A stretch of 64,000 nucleotides of DNA from Alphaproteobacteria bacterium (GCA_012103315.1 WLWZ01000002.1:1-64000), one strand, 5' to 3'. Shown: positions 51,457 through 61,665, numbered from the stretch's first letter. Notes: generated from the letters alone by a model not told the origin. Made by a program: numbers and translations.

Positions 51457-52913
51457 AGAAGTCCCGACACATTATAGCCATCAGCGTAACTGCTAGCTTA
51501 TTTCTCTCCGCCTTGCCCGGCTGCACAACTAATCCAGCCACCGGCGAAAGTGTCTTTACCGGTATGTCCAGTGATGCTCAAGAGCTTCGCGTTGGACGCG
51601 AACAACATCCACAAATCATCAAAGCTTTTGGTGGCGAATTTGGATCGCCAGAACTGCGACGTTATGTCGATAGTATCGGACAATTGCTGGCCCGGACCGT
51701 CGAGCGCAAAACATTCAAATACACCTTCACATTGCTGAACTCGGAGGTCGTCAACGCCTTCGCACTACCCGGCGGCTACATCTATATCAGCCGCGGCTTG
51801 ATGGCCCTCGCCGAGAACGAAGCCGAGGTAGCGGGAGTATTGGCGCATGAGCTTGGCCATATTAACGCTCTCCATCACGGTCGCCGCGAAGGACAAGGCC
51901 TGCTGGCCAATATTCTTCTTACCGGGGTCGGGGTCGCTGTTGGCGGCCCGGCAGCAGATCTCGGCAGTCTCGTTGTCGGTGGTGCGCTGCGCGCCTATTC
52001 GCGCGAACATGAACTTGAGTCAGACAGCCTGGCGCTCCGCTATATGTCCCGCGCCGGATACGACCCCCAGGCGATGGTGAACTTCCTGCGCAAGATGCGG
52101 GCCTCTTCACGGCTGGAAGCAAGACGCCTCGGCAAATCACCTGATAAGGTCGATGAGTTTAATTATCTCGCGACCCATCCAGCGCCCGCCGAACGCGTGC
52201 GTTTGGCAAGCCAACAGGCAACAAAATATAAAGTCAAAAAACCGATGCGAGCGCGGAACATCTATTTGCGCAAAATAAATGGCATGCTGTTTGGCGACGA
52301 TCCTAATCAGGGCTTTATTAGAGGCCGGGTCTTTAGCCACCCCAAGTTAAAATTCCGGTTTGAGGTCCCAGAGGGATTCCGCTTGTTCAACACGCCCAAA
52401 GCAGTATTTGCCAAAGGACCAAATGACGCGACGATAATTTTTGATTCCGCCAAGCGATCCGCAGACGGACCCATCACCTATTACCTGCAGGAGATTTGGG
52501 GTCGCAATGCCGGATTGCGAAATGTTCAGCGCCTCGACATCAACGGATTGGATGCGGCAACCGGGGTAATCCGCCAACGCGGGCAAACCATCCGAGCGAT
52601 CGCCATCCGCAAAGATTTGCATACCATCTATCGCTTTATGTTCCGTACCAAATCCCAGGATACCAGAAAATTATCAAAACCGTTTCGCAGGACGACCCAT
52701 AGTTTTCGAATTCTTACCAAACGAGAAATCAGGGCTCTCAAGCCCTTGCGGGTCAGGGTTGTTCGGACACGCCGCGGCGATACAGTTGCTTCGATGGCCC
52801 GACGCATGGCGGGGGATGACGGTTTTTCAGAAGCGCGCTTTAGAGTGTTAAACGGGCTACACGACAATGCCCGACTGCGTCCTGGGCAACGGGTTAAGAT
52901 AGTCACCGAATAA
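51453..52913 (+). CDS. M48-family zinc metalloprotease lipoprotein with C-terminal LysM-like region
   Basis: The protein has 486 residues, GTG start. Lipobox LPGC (Cys24). Zinc motif HELGH at residues 132-136, third ligand in EHELESD, as in BepA/YfgC-type Zn proteases. Residues ~430-485 (RVVRTRRGDTVASMARRM...NGLHDNARLRPGQRVKIV) resemble a LysM peptidoglycan-binding module. Family knowledge: periplasmic M48 lipoproteins help outer-membrane protein and LPS-assembly quality control. Translationally coupled to the SNase-like gene. Confidence 0.88.
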   Translation: MKKSRHIIAISVTASLFLSALPGCTTNPATGESVFTGMSSDAQELRVGREQHPQIIKAFGGEFGSPELRRYVDSIGQLLARTVERKTFKYTFTLLNSEVVNAFALPGGYIYISRGLMALAENEAEVAGVLAHELGHINALHHGRREGQGLLANILLTGVGVAVGGPAADLGSLVVGGALRAYSREHELESDSLALRYMSRAGYDPQAMVNFLRKMRASSRLEARRLGKSPDKVDEFNYLATHPAPAERVRLASQQATKYKVKKPMRARNIYLRKINGMLFGDDPNQGFIRGRVFSHPKLKFRFEVPEGFRLFNTPKAVFAKGPNDATIIFDSAKRSADGPITYYLQEIWGRNAGLRNVQRLDINGLDAATGVIRQRGQTIRAIAIRKDLHTIYRFMFRTKSQDTRKLSKPFRRTTHSFRILTKREIRALKPLRVRVVRTRRGDTVASMARRMAGDDGFSEARFRVLNGLHDNARLRPGQRVKIVTE

Positions 52914-52961
52914 ACGACGACATTGTTTGAACTAAGTGCCCTGACTGCTTAGGTTGAAGGG

Positions 52962-54821
52962 GTGACTGAAACAGACACCAGCCTCCCAGACACCCCTGCG
53001 CCAGAAGCGCAATCCAGGCCACGTTTCCGGATGGCGATTGCCACCGCCCTAACGCTCGGGTTTGGGCTGCTGGTCTTTGTCGCTGCCGCAAGCGTTCTCG
53101 GCATCGGACTGTGGAGTGCCAGCACCAATACCATCAACTTGATCCGTGACCGTAATCAACTAACCGTCGATTTAATGGAACAACAGTTGCGCGGGCATAT
53201 CGGCCCGATGGTGCAGGCCAATGGCTTTGTCGCCAACCTGATCGCAACTGGCAAGATAGACCCCAATGACAAAAAGGCGTTGGGAGAACAAATGAGAAAT
53301 AGCCTCGCAGCGACACCACAAGTCATTAGTGCGGTATTTATTGGCGCGGATTTTCAAGCAACGTTGGTCAATCGAATCGGAGAAGAATTCCAGATAACGA
53401 CCGAAGATTGGCGTCAACGTGAGGGTATTCGCGAAGCAATTATTGAAGGACGCGGTGAGAAGCAGCCATTCTGGGGACCCCTTATTTGGGTGGATCGCCT
53501 CAAAGTCACATTGTTGAACAGACGCGCCCCAGTGTTTCGCGATGGCAAATTTATAGGGGCCTACACGACCAGCGTCGCTTTATCTGATCTGTCCCGCTAC
53601 CTCGCCAGGATTGACACAACAGAAAATGAGACCCGCAGCTTCCTGCTTTATGGCGACCAATATGTTCTGGCCCATGCTCACATGGCCGGGGGAAGTTATG
53701 CCCGTGACAAGAGCGAACCTATCCCCAACCTCAAAACCATCGGCGATCCGGTTCTCGAAAATATCTGGAACAATGACCTACAACGACCCGGTATCGGTAG
53801 CAAAAACAAAACCCAGGGACACTTGATCGATTATAAAAGCAATACCTATGCCTTTATGTATAGGCGCCTTGATCGCTTGTCCGCAGTACCTCTCTATGCC
53901 GGTCGCTACGTCAAATTAGAGAAATCCATCGGAGCTGACTTCATCCGTCTTTGGCGGGCCGGTGTCGCCGGACTCATCGTCACCCTACTCGCTGTCATCA
54001 CCGCGTTCTGGTTAGGCCGGAGAATGGCGCAACCGGTCCGTAATCTCGCCAAAGCTGCTGACCAGATTAGAACCTTAAATCTTGAGCCACCGCCACAGCT
54101 CAACCGAAGTCGTTTAAAAGAACTCGACGAGGCGGCAACCGCCTTTAATGCCATGACCACTGGTTTGAAATGGTTCGAGACTTATGTTCCCAAAACTCTC
54201 GTGCATCAGCTACTCAGCGACAAAAGCACCTCCTCACGGCTAACATCCGCCGAACGTGAAGTCACCGTGTTGTTTACAGATATTCGGAGCTTCACGATGC
54301 TTTCCGAGTCTTTGGCAGCGACAGAAGTCGCGAGCCTACTCAACGAGCATTTCGGATTAATCGCTGGCTGCGTAGAGGAAACCGAAGGCACAATTGACAA
54401 ATATATTGGCGATTCCGTCATGGCATTTTGGGGCGCGCCAACAGAGATGTCCGATCACGCCAATCGCGCTTGTCGCGCGGCTCTAGCAGTTAGAAACTTA
54501 ATCGATACTGATAACACGCGCCGTATTAAGGCTGGGCTACCGGCTATCAAAATGGGGATTGGCATTCATACCGGCAGCGCCATTGCAGGTAATATCGGAG
54601 CGCCGAGCAGAATCAATTACACCCTCGTTGGCGATACCGTGAATCTCGCGCAACGCATAGAACAGCTCTGCAAACCGTTTGCAGAAACCGATAGCGACGT
54701 CACTGTCTTGGTGAGTAACGTTGTCGCGCAACAAGTTACAAAAAACTTCGACCTGGAAGATTTAGGCTCTCAGCCAATAAGAGGCCGCAACGAACCAATT
54801 GATGTGTTCCGACTAAAATAA
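52962..54821 (+). CDS. Membrane receptor-type adenylate cyclase (sensor domain, HAMP, class III cyclase)
   Basis: The protein has 619 residues, GTG start. TM1 ~27-50, a periplasmic dCache-like sensor ~55-325, TM2 ~330-352, HAMP ~353-405, cyclase domain ~430-619. Catalytic elements: LFTDIRSF (metal Asp), TIDKYIGDSVMAFWG (Lys and second Asp), LVGDTVNLAQRIE (Asp/Asn/Arg). The Lys/Asp pair fits ATP as substrate (inference). Family knowledge: converts ATP to cAMP in response to an extracytoplasmic signal. Followed by a terminator shared with carD. Confidence 0.88.
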   Translation: MTETDTSLPDTPAPEAQSRPRFRMAIATALTLGFGLLVFVAAASVLGIGLWSASTNTINLIRDRNQLTVDLMEQQLRGHIGPMVQANGFVANLIATGKIDPNDKKALGEQMRNSLAATPQVISAVFIGADFQATLVNRIGEEFQITTEDWRQREGIREAIIEGRGEKQPFWGPLIWVDRLKVTLLNRRAPVFRDGKFIGAYTTSVALSDLSRYLARIDTTENETRSFLLYGDQYVLAHAHMAGGSYARDKSEPIPNLKTIGDPVLENIWNNDLQRPGIGSKNKTQGHLIDYKSNTYAFMYRRLDRLSAVPLYAGRYVKLEKSIGADFIRLWRAGVAGLIVTLLAVITAFWLGRRMAQPVRNLAKAADQIRTLNLEPPPQLNRSRLKELDEAATAFNAMTTGLKWFETYVPKTLVHQLLSDKSTSSRLTSAEREVTVLFTDIRSFTMLSESLAATEVASLLNEHFGLIAGCVEETEGTIDKYIGDSVMAFWGAPTEMSDHANRACRAALAVRNLIDTDNTRRIKAGLPAIKMGIGIHTGSAIAGNIGAPSRINYTLVGDTVNLAQRIEQLCKPFAETDSDVTVLVSNVVAQQVTKNFDLEDLGSQPIRGRNEPIDVFRLK

Positions 54822-54850
54822 AACGCCGCCTGGTTTCGCAGACGGCGTTT
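54821..54850. terminator. Bidirectional terminator between cyclase gene and carD
   Basis: AAACGCCG/CGGCGTTT 8-bp stem plus an inner CTG/CAG around GTTTCG, with A and T runs on either side. Lies between the cyclase stop and the convergent carD gene, ending transcription from both. Confidence 0.75.
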
Positions 54851-54870
54851 CAATTCAATGGTAAAAAAAC

Positions 54871-55503
54871 TTAGCTCTCTGGCGTAGCGGGCGTTTCAGC
54901 GGCAGCCGGCGGCGGAGCGGTTTTTATCAACATGGTTTCAAGCTTGGCCGTAGCAGCATCGAGATCAATCTTTTCAACAAGCGACAGTTCCAATGCCAAA
55001 CGGCTGATCGCAGCCTCATACATTTGCCGTTCACTATACGACTGATCTGGCTGATCCGGCGGCCGATGTAAATCACGGACCACTTCCGCAATTTGAATTG
55101 GGTCACCACTATTAATCTTGGCGTCATATTCCTGGGCGCGCCGACTCCACATAGTCCGCTTGGCCCGAGCGCGGCCTTTCAAAGTACCAACCGCTGTCTG
55201 CATCTTGTCCTTGCTGCTAATTTTGCGCAGGCCAGATTCCTGCGCTTTACCAACCGGCACGCGCAAAGTCATTTTTTCCGCCGCAAAAAGAATTACGTAG
55301 AGCTGCAATTCAAACCCGGCAACCTCTTCTGTCACAACATCGGTTACCTGCCCAACCCCATGGGTCGGGTAAACGACATAATCCTTTACCGCGTAAGGAA
55401 GCTTCTTAGCCTTGGTCTTGGTCTTGGCCTTGGCTTTAGGTTTCGCTTTAGTAGGTTTAACCTTCGGAGTAGCCTTAGGTTTAGGTTTAGCTTTGGTCGC
55501 CAT
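54871..55503 (-). CDS. CarD-family transcriptional regulator with Lys/Pro-rich N-terminal tail
   Basis: The protein has 210 residues. Residues ~1-34 are an alternating Lys/Pro/Ala run (KPKATPKVKPTKAKPKAKAK). The CarD RNA-polymerase-interaction domain starts at YAVKDYVVYPTHGVGQVTDV (~35), followed by an all-helical domain that contacts promoter DNA. A short acidic/Ala-Pro C-terminal tail ends the chain. Family knowledge: alphaproteobacterial CarD binds RNA polymerase beta and stabilises open complexes at rRNA and other promoters. The lysine-rich tail adds DNA-binding capacity (inference). Confidence 0.92.
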   Translation of the reverse strand: MATKAKPKPKATPKVKPTKAKPKAKAKTKTKAKKLPYAVKDYVVYPTHGVGQVTDVVTEEVAGFELQLYVILFAAEKMTLRVPVGKAQESGLRKISSKDKMQTAVGTLKGRARAKRTMWSRRAQEYDAKINSGDPIQIAEVVRDLHRPPDQPDQSYSERQMYEAAISRLALELSLVEKIDLDAATAKLETMLIKTAPPPAAAETPATPES

Positions 55504-55797
55504 AAATCTCTCTCGTTTGACACACAGATGCGGTCAAATTCTTCGTTAAAGTCACGAATTCGTCGATTCCCGAATTGCGGGTCCAGTTTCTGAATTCTAC
55601 CGACTATTTACCGGCCATATCGCCGATATAGGGTGCACCGCTCTTAAGTCCAACCCATTGCACTTAAGGTAGTGCTCGCACGTGCACCGTTAATGCTCAG
55701 TACTATAACACAAATTTCGCCTAAAGGACAGGCATACTTACCGAATTGCTCACGGGCCCGGAAAATATAGGCTCAACGGCGTTTTCAGAAGATTAAA
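55504..55797. other. Intergenic region upstream of carD
   Basis: About 290 bp containing the probable carD promoter on the minus strand. No ORF or RNA gene is recognised. I see no strong hairpin here. Confidence 0.4.
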
Positions 55798-56133
55798 TCA
55801 GCCGCCAGCTGGTTTTTCGCTGAAATGATCTTCGAACTTATTGGCGACATCCTTCCAGTCGTCGGCATCGGCGGGCGCATCACCTTTGCGAGTGATATTG
55901 GGCCATTCCTCCGCAAACTTTGCATTTGTTTCGAGGAATTTTTCAGCACCCGTCTCGGTATCAGGCTGAATCGCTTCGGCCGGGCATTCCGGCTCACATA
56001 CGCCACAATCGATGCATTCATCAGGATGAATAACCAACATGTTTTCGCCCTCGTAGAAGCAATCTACCGGGCATACCTCAACGCAATCCATAAATTTGCA
56101 CTTAATGCAGTTTTCCGTGACGACGTATGTCAT
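55798..56133 (-). CDS. fdxA: 7Fe ferredoxin (3Fe-4S / 4Fe-4S)
   Basis: The protein has 111 residues. Cys9, Cys12, Cys17 and Cys21 are followed by [11 protein letters not shown] (Cys40, 43, 46, 50), the order of Azotobacter-type ferredoxin I: one 3Fe-4S and one 4Fe-4S cluster. Family knowledge: cytosolic electron carrier. It sits in the helicase-S4-(TerB)-FdxA-CarD block common in alphaproteobacteria. Confidence 0.95.
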   Translation of the reverse strand: MTYVVTENCIKCKFMDCVEVCPVDCFYEGENMLVIHPDECIDCGVCEPECPAEAIQPDTETGAEKFLETNAKFAEEWPNITRKGDAPADADDWKDVANKFEDHFSEKPAGG

Positions 56134-56316
56134 ACTTGTCTCCGATCAATCCCCGCTGCCAAAACCTAACGCGGCAGCCTTTATACCCCCAAAGAGGCGC
56201 TCAACTTCAATTTCTGTACTATTTCAGAGCGTCCGGTGCAACGCCGTTGTGAAACAATTTTACGTTTCCGGGTTCTTCGCGGCAAATTCACAGCATTTCT
56301 GAAATAAAATTACGTC

Positions 56317-56778
56317 CTAATCTCGCTTTATTTGCGCAATTGCCTTTTTTCGCGTCTCTCCGCGATCCCGATCCGTCACATAAATGAGTTCACCGATACG
56401 CCGCATCAACTGATCTTCAAACGGGTCAGCCTCACCGTCAGCATAGGCAACATGCCACAAACACCCCATCAACTCGACACGATCTTCATAGGATAACCCC
56501 TGCCGAATCGCGGAGGTTATCGCATACAGCTGGACCGAACCCTCAACTTCGGCCTCCGCTTTGGTCACGAGCTGCGCGGCTATATCTTCCTCAAGCGCGA
56601 ACCGTTGCCGGACAAAGGCCAGAATCCGAGCCCGTTCCGCGTCATCGAAGTCTCTATCCACTGTCGCAACCTCAACCAGCAAGGCTGCGGCCGCGAGCTG
56701 CACATCATCTCCGCCGTCACTCGCCTCGGATCCTGCGTTGTTTAAACCCAATAATTCCTGAATCTTTTTAATCACCAC
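56317..56778 (-). CDS. TerB-like protein
   Basis: The protein has 153 residues, GTG start overlapping the S4 gene by 7 bp. Helical, with the TerB-type acidic repeats VATVDRDFDDAERARI and HVAYADGEADPFEDQLM. Family knowledge: TerB-like domains bind metal ions in stress-response contexts. Function here is unknown. It separates fdxA from the S4/helicase pair. Confidence 0.82.
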   Translation of the reverse strand: MVIKKIQELLGLNNAGSEASDGGDDVQLAAAALLVEVATVDRDFDDAERARILAFVRQRFALEEDIAAQLVTKAEAEVEGSVQLYAITSAIRQGLSYEDRVELMGCLWHVAYADGEADPFEDQLMRRIGELIYVTDRDRGETRKKAIAQIKRD

Positions 56779-57131
56779 ACATCCTTATTTCGATCTCGTT
56801 TATCCCAACGGGCAACTGGAACCGGCCTGATACCTGGCACCCGGGGTACCTGTGGGACCTCAACTGATAAATCCTCATAAAGCAGTCGCGCCTCAGGAGC
56901 AGGCCCGCGGCGCGTACCCAACCCCAATACCTTAACCACCCGAATACGATGTGCTTGCGGAAAAGTCACGACCTGCCCAATCCGGACGCCATAATGCGCT
57001 TTTTCAACCGACGTTCCATCGACGCGAATGCGACCCGAGCCGCAAATCTTGCCTGCGAGGGATCGCGACTTGAAGAACCGCGCATGCCACAGCCACTTAT
57101 CGAGTCGGATCGCCGGATCGGGTTTCGTCAA
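56772..57131 (-). CDS. S4 RNA-binding domain protein (Hsp15-like)
   Basis: The protein has 119 residues starting at TTG 57131, which overlaps the helicase stop. The S4 domain is at residues ~8-70 (IRLDKWLWHARFFKSRSLA, GSGRIRVDG). Family knowledge: Hsp15-type proteins bind stalled or free 50S ribosomal subunits. No in-frame ATG is available before the S4 domain, so the TTG start is well supported. Confidence 0.85.
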   Translation of the reverse strand: MTKPDPAIRLDKWLWHARFFKSRSLAGKICGSGRIRVDGTSVEKAHYGVRIGQVVTFPQAHRIRVVKVLGLGTRRGPAPEARLLYEDLSVEVPQVPRVPGIRPVPVARWDKRDRNKDVW

Positions 57132-59638
57132 AGGCTCAATTCCGAAAGTTTGGCGAACGGAGAATCAGGCGCCGGTTCAGCGTTACGGCGTTTGCGTGAG
57201 GTATGGCGCGATGACACCCTTTTTTTGTACGTGCTGTTTTTGGGACCGCGTTTTCCTTTCTTCCGCACCACGACCCCGTCCGGACGAACCACGTAGCCCA
57301 ATTGACGAACCAGTGCTTGTGTCTCCAGCACATTCAGTCCTAGTAATGACGGTACATCGGCGGGCAACGCAAATTCCCCTGAGCGGGCCAGACGAATAAG
57401 TTTAGTCGCAACCCGGTCCAGAATATCCGCGCGGATCAGTCGGTTGCCTATTCCTATAAAACCTATCGCCTCATGGAAGCCCGCTATGACGTCAGCCTTT
57501 TTCGCCAGGGTCGTAATTCCCGGCGGCGGCACGTCGGGGACGTCCCGCTCATGCCAGATCGCCCACAAAAGAGCTCTAAGGGCCACAAGACGCGGCTTCA
57601 ACAACGACTCGATAAAGATCGTCTGCGGCCCGATCCGAACACGACACGACCGAAACGTGTTTTTATCTTGCGGCGAAAGAGCTGTGATCTGCGCCTGCGC
57701 ACTTGACCGGGCAATCGACCCCAACCCTTCGCGCAACTGAAAGGCAATACCGCGCGCCGGGCCGGTTAGTTTAGCAGCAGGGATCGTCACAAGCGGCATA
57801 AAGGCGCGTCGCAAAATTTCGTCGAACCAGCACGCCAAACGCACCTCAACCCGATCCCGCAACGCTGCTGGTAAAATCGTGCTGGTCGCCACTTGAGGCC
57901 GAGGCGACAGGATTTCTGCGCCACGCGTTAACTTACCAAGAGATTGATCCTGCCATTGGATCGTTCCGTCATCCAACAAGGTAAAGTCGTTATCTTTAGC
58001 ATTCTCGAGTGCCGCAACGCGCCGTCCCATTTCGCGCTGTAATCCACGATGTGCCGCTGCCGTTAGCAATCGCCGGTCGCCAGATGTCGCCGACAGATCG
58101 GTAATAAAGCGCAGCCCCTCAAGCCGCCCAACGAGCATTCCTTCGACAAACACATCATTATCCTCATTGACATCTGCTTCGACATCCTTGCCACGTGACC
58201 GAACAAGAACGGCGCTACGCCGATCAACAAACCGTTGCGTCAGTCGTTCATGTAAGGCATCCGACAATCGATCTTCGATCAACCGGGCCCGAGCCTGCCA
58301 GCTCTCGGCATCATCAATCCAGTCAGTGCGGTGCGAAATATAAGTCCAGGTTCGCGTATGGGCGATGCGCGCCATCAACGTATCGATATCACCATCAAAT
58401 CGTTCAAGACGAACCAGCTGGCTGGCCACCCAGTCCGTCGGCAAGCGTCCGTTAGCTGCCGCGAGATGCTGAAAAATTGTTCTGAGCAACCCGACATGCA
58501 CGTCAGGCATGGTCTTACGGAAGTCGGGGATCTGGCAAACCTCCCACAGCAGGCTCACCATGTCCCGATTTGCGGCAAGGTCTGTTATCGACTTGTCATG
58601 CGCCAGCCGGCGCAACGCACCGTGATCTTCCGCTTCGCGAACGCGGCGCAAAACTCGCGACGGCGGTGAAGCATCGAGGCTCTTGAGCAAAGCCGTCAAA
58701 TTCTTGAATTCGAGGTCACTATTGCGCCACCAGATCCCACGTATGTTCTGAAACTGGTGATTCTCAACCGCTTCCACAGTTTCAGGATCAAGTGCGCCCA
58801 ATTCTGCCAATGTTCCGAACGTGCCATCCTGCATATAGCGACCGGCGCGACCGGCGATCTGCGCGATCTCATCAACCGCCAAAGGCCGTCGCCGCAGACC
58901 ATCAAATTTATGAAGCCGCCAGAACGCAACATGATCGATATTCATGTTAAGTCCCATCCCGATCGCATCGGTCGCGACGAGATAATCAACCTCGCCTTCC
59001 TGATACATCTGAACCTGAGCATTGCGGGTTCGCGGGCTCAACGCGCCCAACACAACCGCTGCGCCCCCTGACGTTTGGCGAATTTGCTCTGCCAGCGCAT
59101 ACACATCACTTGCCGAAAACGCGACAATCGCGCTGCGCCGTTTCATCCGCGTCAGCTTCTTGGCACCACTATAGGTCAGCTTGGAAAAACGCGGCCGCGA
59201 GACAAACTCAGCCTCTGGCACCAGCTTGCGCAACACCGGTTTAATCGTCTCAGAACCGAGAAACATGGTCTCCGACTGGCCCCGTGCACGCAACAAACGA
59301 TCGGTAAATAGATGACCACGTTCAGGATCGGCACAGAGCTGAACTTCATCAACCGCCAAAAAATCAACCAGCCGGGCGACCGGCATCGATTCGACGGTAC
59401 ACAAGAAATACCGCGCTGTTTTGGGGATAATTTTTTCCTCGCCGGTGACCAAGGCGACATGACGCGAGCCGATGAGGCTCACGACCCGGTCATAATTCTC
59501 ACGCGCCAGCAATCGCAGCGGAAAGCCCATCATGCCGGTTCGGTGACCCAGCATGCGCTCAACCGCGAGATAGGTTTTCCCGGTATTGGTCGGGCCCAGA
59601 ACAGCCGTGATTTTCGGAGTATTTACCGGCGTGGACAT
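57128..59638 (-). CDS. SUV3-like DExH RNA helicase
   Basis: ATG 59638 gives 836 residues. A longer reading from 59710 would extend through the htpG promoter and is unlikely. Helicase motifs: I GPTNTGKT, II VDEVQL, III LGSETI, and VI AQIAGRAGRYMQDG. The order and spacing resemble mitochondrial SUV3 and alphaproteobacterial relatives. Followed by a long C-terminal region with a Lys-rich tail. Family knowledge: SUV3 unwinds RNA, in mitochondria with a ribonuclease. Role in RNA turnover here is an inference. Confidence 0.88.
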   Translation of the reverse strand: MSTPVNTPKITAVLGPTNTGKTYLAVERMLGHRTGMMGFPLRLLARENYDRVVSLIGSRHVALVTGEEKIIPKTARYFLCTVESMPVARLVDFLAVDEVQLCADPERGHLFTDRLLRARGQSETMFLGSETIKPVLRKLVPEAEFVSRPRFSKLTYSGAKKLTRMKRRSAIVAFSASDVYALAEQIRQTSGGAAVVLGALSPRTRNAQVQMYQEGEVDYLVATDAIGMGLNMNIDHVAFWRLHKFDGLRRRPLAVDEIAQIAGRAGRYMQDGTFGTLAELGALDPETVEAVENHQFQNIRGIWWRNSDLEFKNLTALLKSLDASPPSRVLRRVREAEDHGALRRLAHDKSITDLAANRDMVSLLWEVCQIPDFRKTMPDVHVGLLRTIFQHLAAANGRLPTDWVASQLVRLERFDGDIDTLMARIAHTRTWTYISHRTDWIDDAESWQARARLIEDRLSDALHERLTQRFVDRRSAVLVRSRGKDVEADVNEDNDVFVEGMLVGRLEGLRFITDLSATSGDRRLLTAAAHRGLQREMGRRVAALENAKDNDFTLLDDGTIQWQDQSLGKLTRGAEILSPRPQVATSTILPAALRDRVEVRLACWFDEILRRAFMPLVTIPAAKLTGPARGIAFQLREGLGSIARSSAQAQITALSPQDKNTFRSCRVRIGPQTIFIESLLKPRLVALRALLWAIWHERDVPDVPPPGITTLAKKADVIAGFHEAIGFIGIGNRLIRADILDRVATKLIRLARSGEFALPADVPSLLGLNVLETQALVRQLGYVVRPDGVVVRKKGKRGPKNSTYKKRVSSRHTSRKRRNAEPAPDSPFAKLSELSL

Positions 59639-59781
59639 AGATAAAGTGTGGCGATTCCACCAGCTAGAAACAAGGGCTGATTGCGATTCAAAAACCCTTG
59701 CAAAGGGCACTTGCAGAGATGGGCTTCAGGCCACATATTCTGCCCCATCAAACACAATTAGCAAAAGAGAGATTGCTGGGC

Positions 59782-61665
59782 ATGACCGCTGAAACCCTGA
59801 GCTTTCAAACCGAAGTCGGAAAGATTCTTAAAATCGTCGCCAACTCACTGTATAGCGACCGACAGATTTTCCTCCGCGAACTGATTTCAAACGCTTCCGA
59901 TGCTTGTGACAGGTTACGCTATCTAGCGATTACTGACCCCGCGCTGACAGCCGATGATCCCGAATTCCGTGTCGAGCTATCAGTCGACAAGAAAGCCAAG
60001 ACGCTGACGATCTCGGACAATGGCGTTGGCATGAACCGCGACGCGCTGATCGAAGATCTCGGCACGATTGCGCGCTCCGGCTCCTCTGCCTTTATCGATG
60101 CGCTGAGCAGCGAGAAAGACGACGATGTCGCGCTGATCGGCCAATTCGGTGTCGGGTTCTACTCCTGCTTTATGATCGCCGATTCGGTCGAGGTCACCAG
60201 CCGCCGGGCGGGTGAAGATCAGGCGTGGAAATGGACGTCTAACGGTGAAGGCGAATTCACCATCGAAGAAGCCGAACGTGAAGGTCGCGGCACCTCTATC
60301 GTCATGAAGCTGAAGAAAGACGCGAAAGAGTTTATGGACCCGACGCGGCTGCGCCATATCGTCTCGACCTATTCGGATCACATCTCTTTGCCGATCATGA
60401 TGGAGATTGAGGACAACAAAGAGACCCTTAATCAGGCGTCAGCTTTGTGGACCCGTCAGAAGAAAGATATCAAGGCCGACCAATATACTGAGTTCTATCG
60501 TCATATCGGCCATGCCTTCGACGAGCCCGCCCAGACCATCCATTGGCGAGCTGAAGGACGGGTGCAATATACTGGCCTGTTATTTGTTCCCTCTATGCGG
60601 CCGATGGACATCTTCTCCCCCGAGCGCAAGCACGGCATCAAGCTTTATGTCAAACGTGTGTTCATCACCGATGACTGCGCCGAGCTATGCCCGCCATGGC
60701 TGCGGTTCATGAAAGGGCTGATCGACTCCGAAGACCTGCCGCTCAATGTCAGCCGCGAAATGCTACAGAACAACCCGGCATTGGCGCGGATCAAATCAGC
60801 CCTCACCAAACGAGTGCTTAGCGAGCTCAAGAAACTGGCAGACAAGAAACCCGACGAATACGCAACTTTCTGGGAAAATTTTGGCGCCGTCCTCAAGGAG
60901 GGTATCTATGAAGATCAGGAAAACCGGGATGCTGTTCTCAAGCTCTCACGGTTTCACAGCACCCATGATGATGCACTAACGAGCCTCGAAGACTATATCG
61001 GCCGGATGAAAGAGGGTCAGGAAGCCATCTATTACATCTCCGGCGAAGATATCGGCGCCCTCGCCAAGAGCCCGCAACTCGAAGGCTTCCGGGCGCGTGG
61101 TATCGAAGTGTTGATGATGACCGATCCGGTCGACGAGTTCTGGCTCCCCGCCGTCGGCGAGCATGAGGAAAAGCCGCTGCGCTCCGCGACACGCTCCGGC
61201 AATGATCTCGACGCCATCAAAGAGGAAAGCGCCGACGATAGCGACAAGAAAGACGATAAGAAGCCTGCCGACGAGAATGTTCCCGGTCTCGATGCGCTGG
61301 TTGCCATGGTCAAGCTGGAGCTCGGCGATAAAATCAAAGACGTCCGACTCTCAAACCGGCTCACCGATAGTCCGGTGTGCCTTAGCGCTGATGAGGGCGA
61401 TATGGATATCCGCATGGAGCAGCTCTTGCGCCAGCATAATCAGCTCAATGAGCAGATCACCCGTGTGCTGGAGATTAATGGCAAGCATCCGCTGATCACA
61501 GCGCTCGCTGGTATTGCAGGGGCTGATGGCGCCGGGAGTAAGGTCAGTGATGCTGCCTGGTTGCTGCTCGATCAGGCGCGCATCCTTGAAGGCGAACCCC
61601 TACCTGACCCGACGGCCTTTGTCCGTCGCATGGCCGACCTGATGGCAAAAGGAGTAGCCGCCTAA
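59782..61665 (+). CDS. htpG: HSP90 chaperone HtpG
   Basis: The protein has 627 residues from ATG 59782. The frame is open upstream to 59698 but homology starts at TAETLSFQTEVGKI. The GHKL ATPase domain shows ELISNASDACDRLRYLA, DNGVGM, GTIARSG and GQFGVGFYS. The middle domain includes LNVSREMLQ. The C-terminal dimerisation domain ends the chain. ATP-dependent cytosolic chaperone. Its stop shares a base with the next start (TAATG). Confidence 0.95.
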   Translation: MTAETLSFQTEVGKILKIVANSLYSDRQIFLRELISNASDACDRLRYLAITDPALTADDPEFRVELSVDKKAKTLTISDNGVGMNRDALIEDLGTIARSGSSAFIDALSSEKDDDVALIGQFGVGFYSCFMIADSVEVTSRRAGEDQAWKWTSNGEGEFTIEEAEREGRGTSIVMKLKKDAKEFMDPTRLRHIVSTYSDHISLPIMMEIEDNKETLNQASALWTRQKKDIKADQYTEFYRHIGHAFDEPAQTIHWRAEGRVQYTGLLFVPSMRPMDIFSPERKHGIKLYVKRVFITDDCAELCPPWLRFMKGLIDSEDLPLNVSREMLQNNPALARIKSALTKRVLSELKKLADKKPDEYATFWENFGAVLKEGIYEDQENRDAVLKLSRFHSTHDDALTSLEDYIGRMKEGQEAIYYISGEDIGALAKSPQLEGFRARGIEVLMMTDPVDEFWLPAVGEHEEKPLRSATRSGNDLDAIKEESADDSDKKDDKKPADENVPGLDALVAMVKLELGDKIKDVRLSNRLTDSPVCLSADEGDMDIRMEQLLRQHNQLNEQITRVLEINGKHPLITALAGIAGADGAGSKVSDAAWLLLDQARILEGEPLPDPTAFVRRMADLMAKGVAA

